A stretch of 64,000 nucleotides of DNA from Streptomyces caelestis. Its GTDB lineage: Bacteria > Actinomycetota > Actinomycetes > Streptomycetales > Streptomycetaceae. Position numbers and translations under genes: made by a program. Positions within the stretch are counted from its first letter, which is position 1. Each line of letters starts with the position of its first letter. Shown here piece by piece: positions 51,504-59,669 of the stretch. Location of the stretch: NCBI RefSeq assembly GCF_014205255.1, contig NZ_JACHNE010000001.1:7750001-7814000 (forward strand), given 5' to 3'. The notes beneath the pieces are model-generated. The model was not told the origin of the DNA. It ran no database searches and saw nothing but the letters and a program-made list of their open reading frames with translations.

Positions 51504-52532
51504 ATGGGCCACCCGTTCCCGATCCGGGAGATCGCACGTCAGGCGGGCCTGAGCGAGGCGACCGTCGACCGGGTCCTCAACGGCCGGGGCGGGGTCCGGG
51601 AGAGCACCGCGCGGGAGGTGCACCGGGCGATAGCCGACCTGGACCGGCAGCGCACGCAGGTCCGGCTCGTGGGCCGGACGTTCATGGTCGACATCGTGAT
51701 GCAGGCGCCCGAGCGTTTCACCACCGCGATCCGCGCCGCCCTGGAGGCCGAGCTGCCGTCCCTTCACCCGGCGGTGCTGCGCTCCCGCTTCCACTTCCGC
51801 GAGACGGGCCCGGTCGGGGAACTGGTGCGGACCCTGGACCGGATCGCCCGGCGCGGCTCGCAGGGCGTGATCCTCAAGGCCCCGGACGTCCCCGAGGTCA
51901 CCGCCGCCGTCGGCCGCCTCGAAGCCGCCGGCATCCCGGTCGTGACCCTGGTGACCGACCTGCCCGCCAGCGCCCGCCTCGCCTACGTCGGCATCGACGA
52001 CCGGGCGGCGGGCGCGACGGCCGCGTATCTGACGGGCCAGTGGCTGGGGGAGCGCCCGGGCAACATCCTCACCAGCCTCAGCAGCGGCTTCTTCCGCAAC
52101 GAGGAGGAGCGCGAGATGGGATTCCGCAGCGCCATGCGAGCCCGGCACCCCGAGCGCACCCTGGTCGAGATCGCCGAGGGGCAGGGGCTGGACGCCACCC
52201 AGTACGACCTCGTCCGGGCCGCGCTGGAACGCGACCCGGACATCCGCGCGGTGTACTCGATCGGCGGCGGCAACATCGCCACGCTGAAGGCCTTCGACGA
52301 CCTCGGCCGCGAGTGCGCCGTGTTCGTCGCGCACGACCTCGACCACGACAACACCCGGCTGCTGCGCGCGCACCGCCTGTCCGCCGTGCTCCACCACGAC
52401 CTGCGCCAGGACGTGCGCGAGGCCTGTCATGTCGTCATGCGGGCGCACGGGGCCCTGCCGGCCGCGGGGCCGACCCTGCCCTCGGCGATCCAGGTGGTGA
52501 CGCCGTACAACATGCCCACGCCCGTACGGTGA
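51504..52532 (+). CDS. LacI family regulator
   Basis: A 342-residue LacI-type regulator. The N-terminal helix-turn-helix (about 6-26; IREIARQAGLSEATVDRVLN) and hinge are followed by a type I binding-protein effector domain with GVILKAPDVPEV and YVGIDDRAAGATAAYL. VDRVLNGRG is a variant of the usual VSRVLN, found in regulators of sugar and polyol genes. ATG 51504 follows CAAGGAG. It is divergent from the dioxygenase operon and probably controls it. Confidence 0.9.
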   Translation: MGHPFPIREIARQAGLSEATVDRVLNGRGGVRESTAREVHRAIADLDRQRTQVRLVGRTFMVDIVMQAPERFTTAIRAALEAELPSLHPAVLRSRFHFRETGPVGELVRTLDRIARRGSQGVILKAPDVPEVTAAVGRLEAAGIPVVTLVTDLPASARLAYVGIDDRAAGATAAYLTGQWLGERPGNILTSLSSGFFRNEEEREMGFRSAMRARHPERTLVEIAEGQGLDATQYDLVRAALERDPDIRAVYSIGGGNIATLKAFDDLGRECAVFVAHDLDHDNTRLLRAHRLSAVLHHDLRQDVREACHVVMRAHGALPAAGPTLPSAIQVVTPYNMPTPVR

Positions 52533-52597
52533 CACCGGCGGTGCCGCCCTGGCGTGTATCCCCGCTCGGCACCACCCGGCTGCCTACCGTCGTGCGC

Positions 52598-53218
52598 ATG
52601 CGGAAATCGACCCCGGACGGCCCGCCCGACCGACTGCTGGCACTCTCCGACGGGGTGTTCGCCATCGCCATCACCCTGCTGGTCCTGGACCTTTCCGTGC
52701 CCCGCGGGCTCGACACCGCGGAGTACCACCGCGCTCTGCGCGAGCTTCTCCCGGACCTGGGGGCCTACGCACTCAGCGTGGTGGTGCTGGCCGGTTTCTG
52801 GCGCGATCACCGCCGGATCTTCCGCTCCGTCCGGCAGGTCGACGGACAGGTGATCTCGCTGACCGTGCTCGGCCTGGGCGTGGCGGCTCTGCTGCCCTTC
52901 CCCACCAGGCTGATCTCGGACTACGGCGGCGAACCCGCCTCGGTCGCCATCTATGCGGCGGCCGTCGCGGCGCTCGGCGCCAGCCACCTCTCGCTGGCCA
53001 CCGTGCTCGCGGTCCGCCCCTGGCTGCGCGGCGGCGCGGTGCCGGAAGAAGGCTTCCGGCTCTACGGCCTCGACATGGCCACGACGGTGGCGGTCTTCCT
53101 CGTCACCATCCCGCTGGCTCTGACGATCGGGGTCGCGGCCATGTGGTGGTGGCTCGTCCTCTTCCCGGCCAAATACGCACTCACCCGATGGGTCCGCAAG
53201 CCCTCCGCGGGCCGCTGA
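52598..53218 (+). CDS. TMEM175 family potassium channel-like protein
   Basis: A 206-residue membrane protein with five or six membrane segments. The TMEM175 signature RLLALSDGVFAIAITLLVLDL lies at about 12-32, and the RDHRRIF loop follows. Bacterial members form potassium-permeable tetramers. ATG 52598. It begins 65 bases after the LacI gene and is unlikely to be part of inositol metabolism. Confidence 0.9.
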   Translation: MRKSTPDGPPDRLLALSDGVFAIAITLLVLDLSVPRGLDTAEYHRALRELLPDLGAYALSVVVLAGFWRDHRRIFRSVRQVDGQVISLTVLGLGVAALLPFPTRLISDYGGEPASVAIYAAAVAALGASHLSLATVLAVRPWLRGGAVPEEGFRLYGLDMATTVAVFLVTIPLALTIGVAAMWWWLVLFPAKYALTRWVRKPSAGR

Positions 53219-53221
53219 CCG

Positions 53222-54385
53222 TCACCGCCGCGCGTCCACGGCCACCCAGGCCCCGCTCGCCACCGACCGGGACACGGCGTCCAGGACGGCCGCGCTCTGC
53301 ACGGCGTCCGTGAGCGTGGCCCCGTGCGGGGCGCCCTCGGCGATCGAGCGCAGGAAGCGGTGAGCCTCGATCACCTTCAGGTCGTCGTAGCCCATGGCGT
53401 TCGCCGCGCCGGGCTGGAAGGCGGCGAACTCGCCGTGGCCCGGACCCACGTAGACCGTGCTGACGGACTGGTCCTGGTACGTCGTGCCCCGGCTGATCCC
53501 CAGCTCGTTCATGCGGCGGAAGTCCCAGAACACCGCGCCCTTGGTGCCGTGCACCTCGAAGCCGTAGTTGTTCTGCTCGCCGACCGAGACCCGGCAGGCC
53601 TCCAGCACACCGCGCGCCCCGGAGGCGAAGCGCAGCAGGCAGCTGACGTAGTCCTCGTTCTCCACCGGGCCGAGTTCGCCGCCGGAGGCGCGGCTGTGGC
53701 CCGCTGTCGCCCCGGTCGGACGGGCCCGCTCCGGCAGGAAGATCGCCGTGTCGGCCGTCAGGGACGTGATGTCGCCCAGCAGGTGACGGGCCAGGTCCGC
53801 GCCGTGCGAGGCCAGGTCGCCCAGCACGCCGCTGCCGCCCCGCTCCCGCTCGTACCGCCAGGTCAGCGCGCCCTCGGGATGGGCCGCGTAGTCGCTGAAC
53901 AGCCGGACGCGGACATGCGTGACCGTGCCGATCTCCCCCGAGGAGATCAGCTCGCGGGCGGCCTCGACCGCGGGCGCGTTGCGGTAGTTGAAGCCGACGG
54001 TGCCCTGCACATCCGCCTCGGCCACCGCGTCCGCCACCGCACGCGCGTCCTCGGCGGTCAGACCCACCGGCTTCTCGATCCAGATGTGCTTGCCCGCCTC
54101 GGCCATGGCGACGCCGATCTCGCGGTGCAGGAAGTTCGGCGCGGTGATGCTGACCGCCTGCACCCGGGGGTCGGCGGCCACCTCGCGCCAGTCCCGCGTG
54201 GTCGACGCGAACCCGAACTGCGCGGCGGCCTCCTCGGCCCGGCCCGGCACCTCCTCGGCGACCGTGACCAGCGTGGGAACGAGGGGCAGCTGCGGATAGT
54301 GGTGCCGCACGCGCGCGTACGCCTGGGTGTGCACCCGCCCCATCCAGCCGAAACCGACGACGGCGACGCCGAGCGTGTCCACCAT
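53222..54385 (-). CDS. Gfo/Idh/MocA family oxidoreductase
   Basis: A 387-residue NAD(P)-dependent dehydrogenase. VVGFGWMGRVHTQAYARV is the cofactor loop, IWIEKPVGLT holds the catalytic Lys, and GDLASHGADLARHLLGD the active-site His. ATG 54385 follows GAGGGG. It is divergent from a LacI gene with one inverted operator near each start, so it is very probably the single target of that repressor. Substrate: a sugar or cyclitol. Confidence 0.9.
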   Translation of the reverse strand: MVDTLGVAVVGFGWMGRVHTQAYARVRHHYPQLPLVPTLVTVAEEVPGRAEEAAAQFGFASTTRDWREVAADPRVQAVSITAPNFLHREIGVAMAEAGKHIWIEKPVGLTAEDARAVADAVAEADVQGTVGFNYRNAPAVEAARELISSGEIGTVTHVRVRLFSDYAAHPEGALTWRYERERGGSGVLGDLASHGADLARHLLGDITSLTADTAIFLPERARPTGATAGHSRASGGELGPVENEDYVSCLLRFASGARGVLEACRVSVGEQNNYGFEVHGTKGAVFWDFRRMNELGISRGTTYQDQSVSTVYVGPGHGEFAAFQPGAANAMGYDDLKVIEAHRFLRSIAEGAPHGATLTDAVQSAAVLDAVSRSVASGAWVAVDARR

Positions 54386-54398
54386 GAGAGCCCCTCTT

Positions 54399-54410
54399 TG
54401 GACCGTTCCA
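54399..54410. promoter_or_regulatory. LacI operator, site 1
   Basis: TGGACCGTTCCA, 14 bases upstream of the dehydrogenase start, is the exact reverse complement of site 2. It has a central CG as in LacI-type operators. Confidence 0.65.
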
Positions 54411-54480
54411 GAACCTGTCCATCCCACCCTGGGCGGGGTCTGACGTCGCTGTCAACCCTTTGACAAGGCGGCGACCCGCA

Positions 54481-54492
54481 TGGAACGGTCCA
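54481..54492. promoter_or_regulatory. LacI operator, site 2
   Basis: TGGAACGGTCCA, four bases before the lacI start. The centres of the two sites are 82 bp apart, near eight helical turns, which would allow looping. Confidence 0.65.
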
Positions 54493-54496
54493 TCTC

Positions 54497-55495
54497 ATGA
54501 GACCGCCGACGATCCGCGACGTTGCCGAACGGGCCGGCGTCTCCAAGTCGCTGGTCTCCCTGGTGCTGCGCGGCTCCGACCAGGTGCGCCCCGAGAAGCG
54601 CGAGGCCGTCCTCCGCGCCGCCCAGGAGCTCGGCTACCGGCCCAACGCCGCCGCGCGCAGCCTCAGCGAGCAGCGCACCCGTACCGTCGGCGTCCTGCTG
54701 AACGACCTGCGCAACCCCTGGTTCGTCGACCTCCTCGACGGCCTGAACTCCCTCCTGCACGCCAATGGCCTGCAGATGCTGCTCGCGGACGCCCGCCTCA
54801 ACCGCCGCACCGGCCAGGACCCGGCCGATCCGCTCCTGGACCTCCGCGTCGACGGCCTGGTCGTGGTCGGCACCCTGCCCGACCCGGCGGCCCTCGGGGC
54901 GGTGGCCGAGCGCATCCCGGTCGTGCTGGCCGGCTCGCGCGAACCGGCGCCGCCGGGCGTCGACATCGTGGCGGGCGACGACGAACGGGGCGCCCGTCTG
55001 GTCGCCGAGCACCTGATCGGTCTCGGACACCGCCGTATCGCGCACATCGCGGGCTACGGCGCGGTGGGCGAGCTGCGGCGCGGCAGCTTCGAGGCGACGA
55101 TGCGCCGGCACGGCCTCGCGGACCAGGTGGTGGTCGAGCCGAGCGACATGACCGAGGAGGGCGGCTACCGCACGACCGTCCGGCTGCTCAGCCGCCCCGA
55201 GCGGCCCACGGCCGTCTTCGCCGTCAACGACATCGCCGCCATCGGCGCACTCTCGGCCGCCGAGGAACTGGGGCTGCGCGTCCCGCGCGACCTGTCCGTC
55301 GTCGGCTACGACAACACGAGCATCGCCCGGCTGCGGCACGTGTGGCTTACGACGGTCGACAACACGAGCCATGAGGTCGGCCGCCGCGCGGCCCGCTGTC
55401 TCCTGGAGCGCTTCGAAGGCGCCTGCCGAGAGGGCCGGGTCCAACTCGCCACGCCCACCCTGGAGATCCGGGGATCGACAGCGCCGGCGCCCTGA
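54497..55495 (+). CDS. LacI family regulator
   Basis: A 332-residue LacI-type repressor. The helix-turn-helix is TIRDVAERAGVSKSLVSLVLRG (about 4-25), a hinge follows, and the effector domain runs to ARCLLERFEGA. It is divergent from the Gfo/Idh gene with two operators; site 2 overlaps its own leader, implying autoregulation. ATG 54497. Confidence 0.92.
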   Translation: MRPPTIRDVAERAGVSKSLVSLVLRGSDQVRPEKREAVLRAAQELGYRPNAAARSLSEQRTRTVGVLLNDLRNPWFVDLLDGLNSLLHANGLQMLLADARLNRRTGQDPADPLLDLRVDGLVVVGTLPDPAALGAVAERIPVVLAGSREPAPPGVDIVAGDDERGARLVAEHLIGLGHRRIAHIAGYGAVGELRRGSFEATMRRHGLADQVVVEPSDMTEEGGYRTTVRLLSRPERPTAVFAVNDIAAIGALSAAEELGLRVPRDLSVVGYDNTSIARLRHVWLTTVDNTSHEVGRRAARCLLERFEGACREGRVQLATPTLEIRGSTAPAP

Positions 55496-55829
55496 TCGCG
55501 CACCTCGCTGCCGGACGCCCCGTACCTGGCGACCGTCCGCCGGCTCCCGGCCCGCCTTCCCGGTCACCTCGGGCGCCCCGGAGGCGATCTGCTCGGGTGC
55601 GAGGGACTCGGGTTCGAGTTACGGCCGGACCGGGCGGACACTCCGTCGCCTCGCCGACCGCGACGGGGTCCGTCTGCGCTCAATACGGCGGACTACGACG
55701 TCGCCACCTGACCGGCGCCTTGACAGGCGGCACACTGACAGGGCTCCGGTGTCCGTCTCAACCCCTGTGCCGTGGTCGGGAGTTCCCGCCGACTCGCGTA
55801 TTGTTTGCGGCATATGCCCGGGAGTTGAG
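55496..55829. other. Gene-free stretch
   Basis: No supported gene and no recognisable family. A T-arm-like GGTTCGAGTT at about 55610 is not part of a cloverleaf. A TATTGT sequence (55799-55804) may be the -10 of the next gene. Confidence 0.5.
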
Positions 55830-56168
55830 ATGCGCGAGGCATGCGATCGCGCAGGCGAAGGGGAACAGCACGTGGACGAGACGCGGCACCGACCCGTCCG
55901 GCGAGCCGAACTGACCGGAGGTGCCTGCACCGCTCTCCTGGCCGTCGCGGCGTTCGCGGGCCATGCCACCAAGGCGGGGCTCCCCTGGTGGGCCGTTCTC
56001 GCCGTCGCCGTCTCGACAGCGAGCCTCGCCGGCTGGACCGGTGCCCACCTCGGTCGCGGGCGACGGCCCTGGGGGGAATCCACGGAGCCCGGCGAGCAGA
56101 TCCTCAACACGCACCCGCTCCTCGCTCCACGCCCCGAGCACCTGCCGCCCCAGGGGCCGCGAGGCTGA
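55830..56168 (+). CDS. Small membrane protein of unknown function
   Basis: A 112-residue protein (98 if GTG 55872 is used). One or two membrane segments lie in the centre (ALLAVAAFAGHA, then WWAVLAVAVSTASLAGW), with a hydrophilic tail ending in NTHPLLAPRPEHLPPQ. GGGAG precedes the ATG at 55830, and an AAGGGGAA site precedes the GTG. No family is recognised. It ends 61 bases before tRNA-Pro copy 3. Confidence 0.55.
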   Translation: MREACDRAGEGEQHVDETRHRPVRRAELTGGACTALLAVAAFAGHATKAGLPWWAVLAVAVSTASLAGWTGAHLGRGRRPWGESTEPGEQILNTHPLLAPRPEHLPPQGPRG

Positions 56169-56229
56169 GCCCCTCACATGGGGTAGTGTTGAACCGCGTG
56201 ATCAGGCGGTTCACCCGCGTGAGACGCGA

Positions 56230-56303
<74 letters not shown>

Positions 56304-56688
56304 CTGTGCGGAAACGCAGGTCGCAGGCCGTTCTCTCATCCATGAGAGAGCGGCCTTTCGTGCTTCGGTGGCGTGGTGGTCGCGACACTCAAGGGGAGCA
56401 GGTGCCCGAGCCGACGAACTGGCGCGTGTCGGTGTACGCGTCGTGGACCGCGACGGCCCACCGTGTGTAGTTCCAGCTCTTGTCGCTGTTGAACTCGCCG
56501 GTGAGTTTGCGGCAGACCGCCGCTTCGACGGCGCCTTCGAGGTTGGACTGGGAAGCGCGGCTGGACGGCGCGGCCGACGACGCCTGGCGTGGTCGAGGAC
56601 GTCACCCACCCCCGATGAGGCGACGTCCTCGACCGCTCCCCCCGGTGCCGGACTGTGGCTCAGATGTCCGCGCGGCGGGTCCGTGCCG
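56304..56688. other. Stretch without an intact gene; possible secreted-protein fragment
   Basis: Apart from the terminator, a minus-strand frame ending at TGA 56401-56399 reads ASQSNLEGAVEAAVC, then NSDKSWNYTRWAVAVHDAYTD, then FVGSGTCSP. It looks like the C-terminus of a protein with a disulfide, but no start is found. It may be a remnant of an insertion at the tRNA. Confidence 0.4.
56322..56356 (+). terminator. Hairpin terminator after tRNA-Pro copy 3
   Basis: GGCCGTTCTCTCAT pairs with ATGAGAGAGCGGCC around a CC loop, with one G-T pair, followed by TTTCGT. A typical terminator. Confidence 0.75.
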
Positions 56689-57774
56689 TCACCAGCACAT
56701 CACCGCCGTCTCGCCGGAACCCCAGGCGGAGTACAGGCGTACGCGGACGACGTAGCGGCGGCCCTTGACGAGCCGGGCGCTGATCGTGGCGTTGTGCGCA
56801 GTTCCTCCGTCGTCCTGCCCGGCGAGGTAGCGGGGTTCCCCGTCCCGCTCCTCGAAGACCACGACGACGGCATCGCTGTCGCCGAAGGTGCCCAGCGTGT
56901 ACGTGCGGGTCTGAGGCGGGTCGACGACGAAGTCGGCCTGTTCGCCGGGCCCGAGACCGAGCGGTGCCGAGCGGAACGGCACCAGCGCGGGCGGGCCCGC
57001 CGGAGGTACCGGCGGATACCAGCGGAGCGCGAACTCCTTGTCGGCGGCGGACAGGGTGCCGGGCGGGCTCAGACCCGCACGGTACTGCTCCGGCTCCAGG
57101 ACCAGCCCCGACGAGAACGGATACTCCATGATCGACTGAGGGTCCCAGACGGAGCCGTTGGCCTCGTCCGGGTCGAGCTTGCGCAGGATGTTGTAGTGCG
57201 TGCGCTCCCGGCTCCAGTGGTGGGGCGGGCCCGCCAGTTCGGCGTACACGGCCTCGTCGTCCCAGTGAAGACCGGCGAACGGGCTCTGGTGCTCGTGCAG
57301 CATGCCGAGCGCGTGCCCGATCTCGTGCAGGGCCGTCCCGCGCTCCTCGGGCGCGGTCAGGTCCCAGCCGAAGTTCATGGTGCGCTCGTGCAGGCCGGCC
57401 TGCAGTGCGTCCCGGCCCACCGCCGACCAGGAGCCGGCGCCGAGCTGGAACCCGATGCGCAGTTCGGCCTCCGAGCGCTCGTCGACCTCGGCGAAGGCGA
57501 TCCCGATGCCGAGGTCCCGCCACTCGTCGAAGCACTCGCGCACCACGTCCCGCTGTTCCTTGGTGCCGGCCCACGAGACCCGTCGCGTCATCCCCGTCCC
57601 CGGCACGGGGATGACGGACGCGTCGGTGTCACGGTCGACGAAGCAGTAGTGCAGGACCGTGCCGTTGACCCACATCCGCCGCCCGCTGGTGAGCGCGCTC
57701 AGCCGTTCGGCTGCCAGCCCCGGTGCGAAGGCGGGCGCCGGCGCCTGTGCCAGCGAGCAGTAGCGTGCGGTCAT
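56689..57774 (-). CDS. Astacin-like (M12A) metalloprotease
   Basis: A 361-residue metalloprotease. The zinc motif HEIGHALGMLHEH (150-162) gives His150, Glu151, His154 and His160, and the Met-turn is SIMEY (about 203). A C-terminal beta domain (about 255-361) resembles a pre-peptidase-type sensing domain (YTLGTFGDSDAVVVVFEE). No signal peptide precedes the protease at ATG 57774, which is unusual for astacins and suggests cytoplasmic action or another export route. It is divergent from the ATPase-LuxR gene. Confidence 0.88.
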   Translation of the reverse strand: MTARYCSLAQAPAPAFAPGLAAERLSALTSGRRMWVNGTVLHYCFVDRDTDASVIPVPGTGMTRRVSWAGTKEQRDVVRECFDEWRDLGIGIAFAEVDERSEAELRIGFQLGAGSWSAVGRDALQAGLHERTMNFGWDLTAPEERGTALHEIGHALGMLHEHQSPFAGLHWDDEAVYAELAGPPHHWSRERTHYNILRKLDPDEANGSVWDPQSIMEYPFSSGLVLEPEQYRAGLSPPGTLSAADKEFALRWYPPVPPAGPPALVPFRSAPLGLGPGEQADFVVDPPQTRTYTLGTFGDSDAVVVVFEERDGEPRYLAGQDDGGTAHNATISARLVKGRRYVVRVRLYSAWGSGETAVMCW

Positions 57775-57819
57775 GGCCACAGCCTGCCCCGCGGCCGGTC
57801 CCTGGCGCCTGAGTCGGGG

Positions 57820-57854
57820 GCTACTCAAGTCGCCCTGTATCAGAAGTGAGTAGC
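57820..57854. promoter_or_regulatory. Inverted repeat over the ATPase-LuxR start
   Basis: GCTACTCA (57820-57827) and TGAGTAGC (57847-57854) are exact reverse complements 19 bases apart. The right arm overlaps the GTG at 57846. CTGTATCAGAAG lies between (57835-57846) and recurs at 62313. Candidate autoregulatory site. Confidence 0.5.
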
Positions 57855-59597
57855 CGCGCTCATGTCGGTGTGACGACTTACGAGCGGGACGCGACGACGC
57901 TGGAGCCGCCCTGGCCGTTCGCCGGGCGGGAGGACGAACTGGAGCTGGTCCGCCGGTCCCTGGCCGGCGCACGCCGCGGCATCGTGGTGACGGGCCCGGC
58001 GGGCTGCGGCAAGACCCGCCTCGTCACCGAGGCGATCCGCGGCACCGACTGCGCCCGGGCGGCGGGCACGCCGGAGAGCCGGGCCATCCCCTTCGCCGCG
58101 TTCGCCCATCTGCTGCCCGAGGCGGTCACCCTGCACCGCGCCGTCCAGCTCCTGTCAGGCGTACGGACGTTGGTGGTGGACGACGCCCATCTGCTCGACG
58201 ACGCCTCCGCCGCCCTGGTCCACCAGCTCGCCGTGCACGGCCGCACCCGCCTGCTGGTCGTCGCCACGGACGGCACCCCGGTGCCGGGCGCGATCTCCCG
58301 GCTGCGGACGGGGGAACTCCTGCCGTGTCTCGGCCTGGAACGGCTGCCCGAGGAGGAGACCGCGCGGTTGCTCGCAGCCGGGGCCGGCCCTCTCGAACCG
58401 CTCACCGTCAACCGGTTGCGGCGCCTGAGCCAGGGCGATCTGCGGCTGCTGCGCGACCTGCTGGGGGCCGTCCGCGGGCTGCTGACCCCCATGCCGGGCA
58501 CCGGCGAACGGGCGTGGCGGGGCCCGGTGCCGCTGACCACGGCCGTCCGCGAACGCACCGCCCATGTCCTCGGCCGCACCTGCCCGCTCGAACGGGAGAC
58601 CCTCGACCGCCTCGCCTTCGCGGAGCCTCTGTCGCCGGCGCTGGCCGATCTGGACCTCGGGGCCCTCGAAGTCCTGGAGTCCGACGGCCTGATCGAGGTC
58701 GACGACGACCTGGGCGGCGTCCGCCTGGCCCACCCCCTCCACGGCCCGGTGCTCAGAGCCGCGGCCGGCCGGCTGCGGGCACGCCGGCTGTCCCGGACAC
58801 CGGACGCGTACGCCGTCGCCCTCGACGCCGAGTCGGCCGCCCTGGCCCGCCGGATCGACCAGGACGACGTACGGGAGATGCCCACGCCGGTGGGGGAGTG
58901 GCTGGTCGCCGAGGGCGGCCCGCTGCCCGGTCGATACGCCGCCGTACGCGCCCGGTTCGCCCGGCTGCGGGGGGAGTTGCGGGAGGCGGCGGCCTGGGCG
59001 AGGGAGGGCCTGCGGGGCGATCCCGGGGACGCGTCGTGCCGGCGGGAACTCGCCCGCGCCTCCGCACCCGTGGACAGCCGCGGGGAGCTGGACTTCGAAG
59101 CCCTCGCCGAGCCCTACGACGCCGTCCGTCTCGGCGCCCCCGAGAAGGTCATCGACCGGCTGACCGGCGTGTTCGCCCGGCACGCCGACGCGCTCACCCG
59201 CGCCGACGGCCCGGCCCTGGACGAGGTGGCCGAGGAGCTGGAGCGGCGCGGCTTCACGCTGTTCGCCGCGGAGGCGCATGCCCAGGCCGTGCGCGCTCAC
59301 CGCGATCCGAGCGCCGCCCGGCACTCCCGCACCCGGGCCGTCGCCCTGGCCCGGCGATGCCAGGGCGCCCGCACACCCGCCCTGTCCGGGCTGGTCCTCG
59401 GCGAACTCACCGCCCGGCAGCGGCAGATCGTCACACTCGCGGCGGCGGGCCTGAGCAACCGGCAGATCGCCGAACGCCTCACCCTGTCGATCCGGACCGT
59501 CGGCAACCACCTGTACAGCGCCTACGCCCGCCTCGGCGCGAGCGACCGCGGTGCCCTGCCCTGGCTGACGGAAGTCCCGCAAGCCCAGCCGGCCTAA
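57846..59597 (+). CDS. ATPase-LuxR family transcriptional regulator
   Basis: A 583-residue regulator. The AAA-type ATPase starts with FAGREDELELVRRSL, has Walker A GPAGCGKT (50-57) and Walker B-like LVVDDAH; a helical middle follows, and a LuxR helix-turn-helix (about 518-575; LTARQRQIVTLAAAGLSNRQIAERL) ends the protein. It is shorter than the usual 900-residue LAL regulators and lacks most of their tetratricopeptide part. GTG 57846 or GTG 57870 may be the start. It sits between the astacin and CHAT genes and probably controls the protease cluster. Confidence 0.9.
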   Translation: MSSRAHVGVTTYERDATTLEPPWPFAGREDELELVRRSLAGARRGIVVTGPAGCGKTRLVTEAIRGTDCARAAGTPESRAIPFAAFAHLLPEAVTLHRAVQLLSGVRTLVVDDAHLLDDASAALVHQLAVHGRTRLLVVATDGTPVPGAISRLRTGELLPCLGLERLPEEETARLLAAGAGPLEPLTVNRLRRLSQGDLRLLRDLLGAVRGLLTPMPGTGERAWRGPVPLTTAVRERTAHVLGRTCPLERETLDRLAFAEPLSPALADLDLGALEVLESDGLIEVDDDLGGVRLAHPLHGPVLRAAAGRLRARRLSRTPDAYAVALDAESAALARRIDQDDVREMPTPVGEWLVAEGGPLPGRYAAVRARFARLRGELREAAAWAREGLRGDPGDASCRRELARASAPVDSRGELDFEALAEPYDAVRLGAPEKVIDRLTGVFARHADALTRADGPALDEVAEELERRGFTLFAAEAHAQAVRAHRDPSAARHSRTRAVALARRCQGARTPALSGLVLGELTARQRQIVTLAAAGLSNRQIAERLTLSIRTVGNHLYSAYARLGASDRGALPWLTEVPQAQPA

Positions 59598-59617
59598 GGG
59601 CTTCTGAAAGAAGCCCT
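59597..59617. terminator. Terminator between the converging LuxR and CHAT genes, hairpin 1
   Basis: AGGGCTTC and GAAGCCCT form an 8-bp stem with a 5-base loop (TGAAA), immediately after the LuxR stop. Confidence 0.6.
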
Positions 59618-59632
59618 GGCCGCACCCGGACC

Positions 59633-59669
59633 GGCGGCCTGACCCGCACAGGGGACGGGTCAGGCCGCC
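59633..59669. terminator. Terminator between the converging genes, hairpin 2
   Basis: GGCGGCCTGACCC (59633-59645) and GGGTCAGGCCGCC (59657-59669) form a 13-bp stem with an 11-base loop, overlapping the stop of the CHAT gene. Confidence 0.6.

Noticed and set aside
55600..55640. T-arm-like GGTTCGAGTT suggesting another tRNA
   Set aside because: The flanking bases do not form a T stem, and no acceptor or anticodon arm is present.
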